Source: Desulfobacula sp. (GTDB lineage Bacteria; Desulfobacterota; Desulfobacteria; Desulfobacterales; Desulfobacteraceae). Taken from it: DNA of 7,626 nt. A program made the translations under genes and the position numbers. The notes beneath the pieces were generated by a model. That model did not search any database. It saw only the letters and a program-made list of their open reading frames with translations, and was not told the origin of the DNA. Position 1 is the stretch's first letter. Each line of letters begins with the position of its first letter. The DNA lies in contig JAABTB010000096.1 of the NCBI GenBank assembly GCA_011390085.1, positions 1-7,626 of the forward strand, in the 5' to 3' direction. Of this stretch, positions 1 through 7,338 are shown one piece after another.

Positions 1-1146
<1,146 letters not shown>

Positions 1147-1229
1147 TTGCAGCGCATAAACGGCTTCGAAGGGTTCGGCAGTCTATTCTGAACCGGAAAC
1201 CCGAGGCCGCCGTTATAACAACCTGTGAG

Positions 1230-1267
1230 GGCGGCGTTTCAATAGAATTTGAAACGCCGCCTTTTTT
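1230..1267 (+). terminator. Intrinsic terminator of katG
   Basis: A perfect 13-bp stem (1230-1242 with 1249-1261, arm GGCGGCGTTTCAA) closes a 6-base loop and is followed directly by six T residues (1262-1267). It lies 83 bases after the katG stop. This is a textbook Rho-independent terminator on the + strand and isolates katG from the kinase gene downstream. Confidence 0.93.
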
Positions 1268-1390
1268 ATGGGCCTTGCCCAGATGATTGGTTGCACAACT
1301 CGAATATGATCCTAAGGCAAGCGCATAGAAACTTCAGAATATTTCCTTTCAGATTTTTTCGGTCTTGATTTATATCTTGACTAAATTTGA

Positions 1391-1436
1391 CCCCCTCTGA
1401 TACAAGTACAACATGTTGTGCTTGTATCAGAGGGGG
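1391..1436. repeat. 46-bp near-perfect palindrome
   Basis: Bases 1391-1406 are the exact reverse complement of 1421-1436 (arm CCCCCTCTGATACAAG). Between them 1408-1419 is itself the palindrome ACAACATGTTGT, so 22 of 23 position pairs match; the one exception is T1407 opposite G1420. On a + strand RNA that pair is a U-G wobble, giving a continuous stem of 21 pairs around a four-base CAUG loop. Neither strand has a T-run after the stem, so it is not a standard terminator. It may be a large operator, an RNA hairpin in the kinase leader, or a copy of a dispersed palindromic element. No flanking target-site duplication is visible. Confidence 0.9.
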
Positions 1437-1541
1437 AATAATATTGGAGGGTTAAGAAATTTTTGATACTTTGTTTGCCAAAAAGCAAGCCCTTATCCTC
1501 CTGGATGTGGATGTTGGAAAAAAACAATAATCGATCAGGAT

Positions 1542-1545
1542 AGGG
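1542..1545 (+). promoter_or_regulatory. Probable ribosome binding site of the hybrid kinase
   Basis: AGGG lies 8 bases before the ATG at 1554; a second purine run, AGGA (1537-1540), lies 13 bases before it. The frame upstream is open back to a TGA at 1464-1466 but offers no ATG, GTG or TTG, so 1554 is the only credible start. Confidence 0.55.
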
Positions 1546-1553
1546 ACACGGCT

Positions 1554-3512
1554 ATGAATATCAATTCGCATCTTTTGGGCGATCTGCTTGTCAGCATGGG
1601 TATTATTACACGTTCCCAGCTGGAAGAAGCCCTGCAGTTTCAACAGCTATTTTTTAAAGATGTGCTGCCTGAAATGGATCTTAACCGGACGGAATTGATT
1701 TCCAACGGGCGTAATGCCTGCCAGAAAATTCCCTTGTTGGGACAGATTCTTTTGAAAAAAGGGTATGTTACCGAGGAAGAACTGGCCCCTGCCCTCCAGA
1801 TCCAGACCAAACGGGCAACGGACTTAAGTCTGTTGGACAGCGACAAGCTGGCCACGGCCCTTGAGGTGGGGTTCATCATAAATTCGACCATCAACCTGGT
1901 GGATGTCCTCTCTCTTATCATGAAATATGCCAATATTGTCACCGATTCCGTGGCCAGTACCCTGATGCTTCTGGATGATAAAACCGGGGAATTGGTCTTC
2001 AGTATTCCCACAGGTCCCGATGCCGACAAGCTAGAGGATATTCGTATCCCGTCCGGAGAGGGAATTGCCGGCTGGGTGGGGAAAAATGAACAATACCTGC
2101 TGGTGCCGGATACAAGCAAAGATCAACGGTTTTATGCCAAAATCGATGCTTTGACCGGGACGAAAACCAAATCCCTTCTCTGTGTTCCCATGAAGTCAAA
2201 ACGAAAGCTCATCGGTGTATTGGAAGTGATCAATAAAAAAAACGATTCCTGCTTTGGAGAAGCGGATGCTTTGCTGCTGAGTGTTTTTTCCCACCATGCT
2301 GCCATTGCCATTGAGAATGCCATGCTGTTCAAATCCATGCAGAATCGTCTGGAAAAAGAAAAACTGCTAGAGCAAAAATTTTCTGAATCAGAGCGGCTCC
2401 GTTCCATCGGCACCATGGCAGGGGGAATTGCCCATGATTTTAACAATATTCTGGGTGCCATCATGGGGTATACCGAGCTTGCCCTGCTGGATGCCCAGGA
2501 AGGCTCAAGGCAGTCTACCAATCTGACCAATGTTCTCGAGGCTTCTATAAGGGCAAGGGACCTGATCAAACAGATACTGGCCTTCAGTCGGCAGTCGGAT
2601 AGAGAAACCAAGCCCATACAAGTGAACCTCATTGTCGGCGAGGCCTTGAAATTGTTCCGGGCATCCCTGCCAAAGACCATTGAGATGCAGGACAATATCC
2701 ACTGCAAATCTGTGGTGATGGGAGATCCCACCCAGATCCACCAGGTGATCATGAATTTGTGCACCAACGCCAGTCAGGCCATGAAAAAGACCGGCGGGTT
2801 GCTGGCAATTTCCCTGGAGGAGGTTTTTTTGGAAGAACAGGCCGAAAGACCGGATCTTTTGCCGGGTTTCTATGTGAACCTGAGGGTAACCGATAACGGA
2901 GAGGGAATATCGTCCCAGGTGGCAGAACACATTTTCGAACCCTTTTTCACCACAAAAGAGAAGGGACAGGGAACCGGAATGGGCCTTGCCGTTGTCCACG
3001 GGATTGTAAAAAACCATGGCGGCGATATCCAGGTAAAAAGCACACCCGGAGAAGGTTCGTGTTTTGATGTGTATCTGCCCGTCATTAAACGAGACCCTGA
3101 GCCTGCGGGCATTTTTGCTGTGGAAAGCGCTCCCGGGGGTAAGGAACATATCCTGGTTGTTGACGATGAGATTATGCTGCTGGATGTTGCAAAAACCAGA
3201 TTGAAATCCCTGGGATATCAGGTAACCATTGAGATGGACAGTCATGAGGCCTTAAAACGGTTTGCCCAAAGCCCGGATACCTATGATCTTGTGATTACCG
3301 ACATGTCCATGCCAAAGATGGCAGGGGATAAAATGGCCAAAAAGATGATGGCCATTCGCCCGGATATTCCCGTGATCATCTGTACGGGTTTCCACGAGGA
3401 AATTTCCGAAGAAATAGCTGTTCAAAAAGGGTTCAGGCGGTTTTTAATGAAACCGATTGATTTTAATAACCTGGCCCTGGAAATACGAATGGTTCTGGAT
3501 GCGCCTGCCTGA
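1554..3512 (+). CDS. Cytoplasmic hybrid histidine kinase (MshEN-like, GAF, HisKA, HATPase, receiver)
   Basis: A 652-residue sensor kinase with no signal peptide or membrane segment, so it probably acts in the cytoplasm. Order: two 24-residue MshEN/GspE-N-type motifs (7-30 and 61-84); a GAF domain (about 112-256, with LRIP-like RIPSGEGIAGWV and the LLCVPMK/GVLEVINKK strands); a short charged coiled-coil linker (about 257-282); HisKA with phospho-acceptor His294 in GGIAHDFNNILGAIMGY; HATPase with N-box Asn401/Asn405, G1 Asp447-Asn-Gly-Glu-Gly, and G2 Gly473-Thr-Gly-Met-Gly477; and a C-terminal receiver (about 532-650) with acidic pair Asp537/Asp538, phospho-acceptor Asp583, Thr611 and Lys633. 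All catalytic residues are present, so it should be an active kinase with an internal or phosphorelay receiver. There is no output domain and no adjacent regulator gene; a separate phosphotransfer protein or regulator would be needed. The GAF ligand cannot be told from sequence. It converges on the cyclase gene. Confidence 0.95.
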   Translation: MNINSHLLGDLLVSMGIITRSQLEEALQFQQLFFKDVLPEMDLNRTELISNGRNACQKIPLLGQILLKKGYVTEEELAPALQIQTKRATDLSLLDSDKLATALEVGFIINSTINLVDVLSLIMKYANIVTDSVASTLMLLDDKTGELVFSIPTGPDADKLEDIRIPSGEGIAGWVGKNEQYLLVPDTSKDQRFYAKIDALTGTKTKSLLCVPMKSKRKLIGVLEVINKKNDSCFGEADALLLSVFSHHAAIAIENAMLFKSMQNRLEKEKLLEQKFSESERLRSIGTMAGGIAHDFNNILGAIMGYTELALLDAQEGSRQSTNLTNVLEASIRARDLIKQILAFSRQSDRETKPIQVNLIVGEALKLFRASLPKTIEMQDNIHCKSVVMGDPTQIHQVIMNLCTNASQAMKKTGGLLAISLEEVFLEEQAERPDLLPGFYVNLRVTDNGEGISSQVAEHIFEPFFTTKEKGQGTGMGLAVVHGIVKNHGGDIQVKSTPGEGSCFDVYLPVIKRDPEPAGIFAVESAPGGKEHILVVDDEIMLLDVAKTRLKSLGYQVTIEMDSHEALKRFAQSPDTYDLVITDMSMPKMAGDKMAKKMMAIRPDIPVIICTGFHEEISEEIAVQKGFRRFLMKPIDFNNLALEIRMVLDAPA

Positions 3513-3553
3513 AAAACCGGATCAGGAACTACAGGAGAGCATGGAACAGACGG

Positions 3554-5785
3554 TTATTTGCTGGTATGGGTAAAAACACCATCCCAGGTTTCATCCGGGG
3601 GGGTTTTGATAAAAAAAGCGCATCGTTCCCGATAAAGGGAATATAATTTCCGGTCCGGATAGTGGGCTGATAGTTCGGTGAAAGATTGCTCTCCTTCAAC
3701 GAAAAATCTTTTTTTATAGTAGTTCAGCCCTTTTGTATAGGCCTGAATCTCTTCCTGAAGGTGATCCCGGTTCCCATTAAGGGATGAATAAGCCGTAAAA
3801 ATACGCACAGGTTCATTTTTCCCCTTAACCCTTACCCTGTCCAATTCCTGGACTAAAATATCTTCAGAGCAGTCTTTCAGAATGGTTTCACTGACAATCA
3901 ACTGAACACCATAAAATTTCGTCAGACTTTCCAATCTGGAAGCAAGATTCACGTTGTCACCAATAATGGTATAATCAAAAATATCATCCGATCCCATATT
4001 CCCAACCCGGCACAGACCTGAGTGCAACCCTATGCCGATTTCCAGACGGACACCATATTTTTCTTCAAAGCCTTTGTTAAGATCCGGCAACAAACCTGTG
4101 ATCTCCAATGCGGATTTAATGGCCAGATTTTCATGATGAACTACATCCAGGGGGGCATTCCAGAAACACATGACGGCATCGCCGATAAATTTGTCGTGGG
4201 TTCCCTGGTTATTGATGATGATCCTTGTCATTGGTGTAAAATAATCATGAAGCAACAAGGTGACCTGCGAAGGCGTGAGACGTTCCGAAAGCGTTGTAAA
4301 TCCCCGGATATCTGAAAATAAAATGCTGATCTCTTTTTCTTCGCCCTCAAGGCATAATTTTTCAGGGTTTTCAGCAAGCTGGTCCACCACGGATTTGGAT
4401 ACGTATTTACTGAAGGCGCTGCGGAAAAATTGTTTCTTTTTCTCGGAAATCCAGAATTTTTGCATATTCAGAGTGGAAAAATTTAAAATCAGCACCAGCA
4501 TTGAAAAAAAAGGTGACACCCATATATTCAGATGATCAAAGGCCCACAAACTGCCATACCAGGCGCTCACACCCAGAAAAATCGTTACGGGTAAAGTCAG
4601 GGTGGCTCCGGTCCATCCGATCAAAAGGGTTGTGATGAGCCCCCATAAAAGAATACTGACAAGCTCCAGACCCGGAACCCAATCCGGCCTGCGAATCATA
4701 TCATTTGTCAAAATATTGTCCACAATGGTGGCATGGACTTCAACCCCTGGAAAAACCTGGTCCAGAGGAGAGTTTCGGATATCTTTCAAGCCTGCTGCCG
4801 AAGTGCCCAGAAAAATAATTTTCCCCTGCAATTCTTCAGAGCTTATCTTATCTTCCAGAATTTTTCCGGCAGAGATATAGGGAAATGTATGGCTGGGTCC
4901 CCGGTAATTTAACAGCATGGCACCGTTGGATTGTAAAGGAATAACCGTAGCCCCGATTTTTATGGATTCAATGCCGCCTTTGGTTATTTTGATGACCGGG
5001 TCAGATATTTTACCCTTAAACGCAGTTAATAATGTTGCCAGGGCCAACTGGGGATATATTTTCTGATCCCGGGAGATTATTAAAGGCGTTCTTCTCAGGA
5101 CACCATCCAGATCTGTTATGGTATTCATAAAACCGGCATTGGTGCCTCCCTCCAAAAACATTGACAGGGGGGGAATTAGGTTTTGGGTATTGAACAGATA
5201 ATGGTAGGCTGGTTTTGCACCAGGCCCTCGAATTTCAACGGCGTTCAAATCCAGAGGTAAGAACAATTCCTTTGGGTTTTCCTTTTTTTCAAAGATAAAA
5301 GAATACCCTAAGACATAAGGGCCTTGCTGCAAAAGGGAGGCCATCAAACGATCATTGTCCATGAGCCCTTCCGGCATACCGGAAAACTCGACATCAATAT
5401 GAAGATCTTTTTTAAATGATCTTTGCAGCACGACAGGGGAGGTCCCGTCGGGCTCTGCAAAAAGAATATCCGCTCCAACGGCAAGGGCTCCCGCCATATT
5501 GATCTTTTGCAGCAAAAGGGCTACCCGGTAGCGGGGCCAGGGCCATTGCCCGAATTTTTCAAGACTGTACTCATCAATATCCACAATGGCCACGGCATCA
5601 GACCTGTTTTTTGAATAGATTTTCTGGAAAACAGCATCGTAGAGTTTATAATCCAGAATATTGAGATAGGCCGGTTCAAAAACATAGATTCCGGCAGTCA
5701 GCAGTGTAATGGCAATCCCGGTAACCATAACAGCCCGGTCTGTTTTCCTGAACACCTTTGATAGGGTTGAGAATATCTGTAACAT
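3554..5785 (-). CDS. CHASE2-domain membrane-bound class III adenylate/guanylate cyclase
   Basis: A 743-residue membrane cyclase, probably making cAMP from ATP. A first membrane segment (about 18-36) leads into an extracytoplasmic CHASE2 sensor (about 42-365, with LDYKLYDAVF and the conserved GADILFAEPD block). Three more membrane helices follow (about 370-390, 395-414, 421-440), then the cytoplasmic class III catalytic domain (about 482-665). Metal ligands are Asp492 (ILFSDIRGFTTLSE) and Asp536 (HDKFIGDAVM). The purine-selecting pair is Lys532 and Thr606 (DYTIIGD), the IIIb-type adenine-specific arrangement. Transition-state residues are Asn613 and Arg617 (VNLASRLES). The domain therefore looks fully active as a homodimer. 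A 70-residue tail (about 674-743) resembles a single helical repeat seen after the catalytic domain in many such cyclases, ending PPDETWDGV. The start has an AAGG 6 bases upstream. It is divergent from the secretion genes and convergent with the kinase. The CHASE2 ligand is unknown. Confidence 0.95.
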   Translation of the reverse strand: MLQIFSTLSKVFRKTDRAVMVTGIAITLLTAGIYVFEPAYLNILDYKLYDAVFQKIYSKNRSDAVAIVDIDEYSLEKFGQWPWPRYRVALLLQKINMAGALAVGADILFAEPDGTSPVVLQRSFKKDLHIDVEFSGMPEGLMDNDRLMASLLQQGPYVLGYSFIFEKKENPKELFLPLDLNAVEIRGPGAKPAYHYLFNTQNLIPPLSMFLEGGTNAGFMNTITDLDGVLRRTPLIISRDQKIYPQLALATLLTAFKGKISDPVIKITKGGIESIKIGATVIPLQSNGAMLLNYRGPSHTFPYISAGKILEDKISSEELQGKIIFLGTSAAGLKDIRNSPLDQVFPGVEVHATIVDNILTNDMIRRPDWVPGLELVSILLWGLITTLLIGWTGATLTLPVTIFLGVSAWYGSLWAFDHLNIWVSPFFSMLVLILNFSTLNMQKFWISEKKKQFFRSAFSKYVSKSVVDQLAENPEKLCLEGEEKEISILFSDIRGFTTLSERLTPSQVTLLLHDYFTPMTRIIINNQGTHDKFIGDAVMCFWNAPLDVVHHENLAIKSALEITGLLPDLNKGFEEKYGVRLEIGIGLHSGLCRVGNMGSDDIFDYTIIGDNVNLASRLESLTKFYGVQLIVSETILKDCSEDILVQELDRVRVKGKNEPVRIFTAYSSLNGNRDHLQEEIQAYTKGLNYYKKRFFVEGEQSFTELSAHYPDRKLYSLYRERCAFFIKTPPDETWDGVFTHTSK

Positions 5786-5805
5786 GGAGAACCTTTTTCT
5801 ATCCG

Positions 5806-5840
5806 GTTATAAGATACTAAATTTTAGAGTTGTCCTTTAT
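5806..5840 (-). promoter_or_regulatory. Weak candidate promoter of the cyclase gene
   Basis: Read on the - strand, TATAAC (5811-5806) is a good -10 match. The only partner is AGGACA, about 19 bases upstream, matching the -35 consensus at four positions with a long spacer. Transcription would begin near 5799, leaving a leader of roughly 14 bases. An alternative TATAAA further upstream (near 5837-5842) lacks a spaced -35 box. Assignment is tentative. Confidence 0.25.
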
Positions 5841-5864
5841 ATCTCGACAAAAAGCAACTATCCC

Positions 5865-5895
5865 TTGACAAAATAAGGATATTGGGTTTTATAGT
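5865..5895 (+). promoter_or_regulatory. Sigma-70-type promoter of the type I secretion genes
   Basis: A perfect TTGACA (5865-5870) is followed by a TTTATAGT stretch. TATAGT (5890-5895) matches the -10 consensus at five of six positions but at 19-base spacing; the overlapping TTTATA (5888-5893) gives 17 bases with a poorer match. Transcription would start around 5900, leaving a leader of about 60 bases before the TolC-like gene. The TTGACA lies in the middle of the inverted repeat TATCC-N13-GGATA (5859-5881), so a bound repressor could block it. Confidence 0.6.
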
Positions 5896-5948
5896 ATGTC
5901 CATCACTCTGATATTTCAACAGAATAAATTAATAATTCATTGAATAGT

Positions 5949-5954
5949 GAGAGG
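5949..5954 (+). promoter_or_regulatory. Ribosome binding site that fixes the TolC-like start
   Basis: GAGAGG ends 6 bases before the ATG at 5961, an ideal distance. An in-frame TTG at 5940 would add seven residues (with a Glu-Arg-His-Glu stretch) in front of the signal peptide, and this site would then lie inside the coding region. The ATG start is therefore preferred. Confidence 0.8.
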
Positions 5955-5960
5955 CACGAA

Positions 5961-7292
5961 ATGTACAAAATTATTTCAAATTTTTTTCTGGTTTTTTTCC
6001 TTATGTTTTGTCTGTCACCGAATGTCCATGGGGACGAGGGTTCCCAGACAACCAAACCCTCACTATCCGGCCTGACGCTTCCCGATCTGCTGAAAAATGT
6101 TCTTGAAACCCATGAAGACCTGAAAAACTTCGAAAGCCAGGTGGAAAAAATCGAAGCCCAGTACCGGAAAGCCATGGCGCTTTATTATCCAACCCTGGAT
6201 CTTCAGGCTGACGGCGGTAGAGAAAAGATAGACAAAGAATTCAACGCTGATACGAATATGAACAGATACAACGTCACGTTCAGCGCAAACCAGTTGGTCA
6301 CTGATTTTGGGAAAACCCGGAAAATTATTGGCAGATCAGCGGTTCTTCTTGAACAAGCCAATGCGCGCCTGGCGTCAAAACGTCAACAGGTCTTGCGTGA
6401 AGGGATTATCGCCTATATCAACCTTGTCAAAGCCCGAGAGCAACTCAAATCCGCGCGACTGTCTGAAGGCCGCATAAAGGAATTAACCGGGATAGAAAAA
6501 GCCCTTGTAGAAAAGCAGGCCGGACTTTCTTCGGATGTCCTCCAAGCCAAATCGCAGCTTGCCGGCGCCATGGCCATCAGGGTTCAGGCAGAAGGGGATC
6601 TCAGTATTGCAAAAAATCGTTTCCAGGCAGTTTTTTCCCATACCCCGGACAACTCGGAAATAGAACAATTCATAGATATTGAATTTCCTTATCGGAAATT
6701 GCCGGTTACGCTTGAAGATGCCATTTCCCTGGCCCAGAAACAAAATCCGGAGCTGTTGATTACCCTATATGATACTGAAATTGCCCAAAAGGATATTGAT
6801 ATTGCAAAAGCCGCATTTTACCCTCAGCTCAACCTCTTTGCCACGGCACTCAGGAAAGATAATGATGCCGGTATAAAAGGGTACAGTGATGAAATGTCCG
6901 CCGGTATGGAATTTAGATATAATCTGTTCAGAGGTGGAGGGGACAGGGCAGAATTAAAATCGGCCATAGCCAATAAAAAGGCCTCATCCTATAATAACGA
7001 ATATGTTCAGAAGATTATCAGGGAACAAGTCAGCAACAGTTGGGAGCAACTGTCCATTCTAAAACAAAGAACTGAGCTTTTAGCCCAGCAGGCAGATATC
7101 GTGGAAAATTTTTTAATACTGGCCAAAAAAGAACGTAAAATGGGAACCCGATCCCTTCTTGATGTTTTAAGCGGTGAAATAAATTATATCAATGCTACTG
7201 CAAACTCTATTGCAGCAGGTCAGGAAACGAAAATCGCAGCATTCAACCTCTTTTTTGCCATGGGGAGTATGAACCTGGAGCTGTTTGAATAA
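5961..7292 (+). CDS. TolC-family outer membrane efflux/secretion protein
   Basis: A 443-residue TolC-family protein, the outer membrane channel of a type I secretion tripartite system. Residues 1-24 form a Sec signal peptide (Lys3, hydrophobic core 8-18, likely cleavage after Val-His-Gly24). Cys17 lies in LMFC, which is not a lipobox, so it is not predicted to be a lipoprotein. Two OEP-type repeats follow. The first (about 37-228) holds YPTLDL, LVTDFGKTR and the long helical stretch around VEKQAGLSSDVLQAKSQL; the second (about 248-440) holds YPQLNLFATALRK, FRYNLFRGGGDRAELKSA and LLDVLSGEINYINA. These are the usual strand-pair and coiled-coil positions of the TolC barrel/tunnel fold, and the length is normal. 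An ABC exporter gene starts 46 bases downstream, so the pair is probably co-transcribed. The family also serves drug efflux pumps; the ABC neighbour makes protein secretion (LapE/AggA-like) more likely. The substrate is unknown. Confidence 0.93.
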   Translation: MYKIISNFFLVFFLMFCLSPNVHGDEGSQTTKPSLSGLTLPDLLKNVLETHEDLKNFESQVEKIEAQYRKAMALYYPTLDLQADGGREKIDKEFNADTNMNRYNVTFSANQLVTDFGKTRKIIGRSAVLLEQANARLASKRQQVLREGIIAYINLVKAREQLKSARLSEGRIKELTGIEKALVEKQAGLSSDVLQAKSQLAGAMAIRVQAEGDLSIAKNRFQAVFSHTPDNSEIEQFIDIEFPYRKLPVTLEDAISLAQKQNPELLITLYDTEIAQKDIDIAKAAFYPQLNLFATALRKDNDAGIKGYSDEMSAGMEFRYNLFRGGGDRAELKSAIANKKASSYNNEYVQKIIREQVSNSWEQLSILKQRTELLAQQADIVENFLILAKKERKMGTRSLLDVLSGEINYINATANSIAAGQETKIAAFNLFFAMGSMNLELFE

Positions 7293-7338
7293 GGATGTCT
7301 CAAATATTTTGCAGGACTAGATCCATACGGATTCTGCC

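Larger units (their letters stand above)
1268..1553. other. Gene-free region upstream of the hybrid kinase
   Basis: No convincing gene lies between the katG terminator and the kinase start. The stretch is A+T-rich and must hold the kinase promoter, but no promoter stands out. Weak sigma-70-like candidates are TTCAGA (1348-1353) with TATATC (1371-1376) at 17-base spacing, and TTGACT (1377-1382), whose -10 would fall inside the palindrome at about 1400-1406. No sigma-54 GG-N10-GC signature was found. The region also holds a 46-bp near-palindrome (listed separately) and an isolated GGAGG at 1446-1450, which lies too far from the kinase ATG to be its ribosome binding site. A 26-codon frame beginning at TTG 1463 and ending at 1543 follows that GGAGG, but coding potential is unproven. 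Confidence 0.5.

Noticed and set aside
1391..1436. The palindrome as a bidirectional transcription terminator
   Set aside because: Neither strand shows a run of T after the stem; the flanks are AATAATATT on one side and TCAAATTTAG on the other.
2132..3245. Long antisense frames (up to 246 codons) over the kinase
   Set aside because: They lie opposite a clearly conserved kinase core, share no recognisable domain and are explained by the coding bias of the sense strand.
3541..3573. Ten-codon + strand frame after an AGGAG, starting at ATG 3541
   Set aside because: Spacing of only 3 bases, very short, and it runs into the 3' end of the cyclase gene; most likely chance.
5940..5960. TTG start at 5940 for the TolC-like protein
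   Set aside because: The GAGAGG at 5949-5954 is ideally spaced for ATG 5961, and the longer form would place charged residues before an otherwise normal signal peptide.
6003..6020. Lipoprotein signal at Cys17 of the TolC-like protein
   Set aside because: The residues before the Cys are Leu-Met-Phe, which lack the small residue required at -1 of a lipobox.
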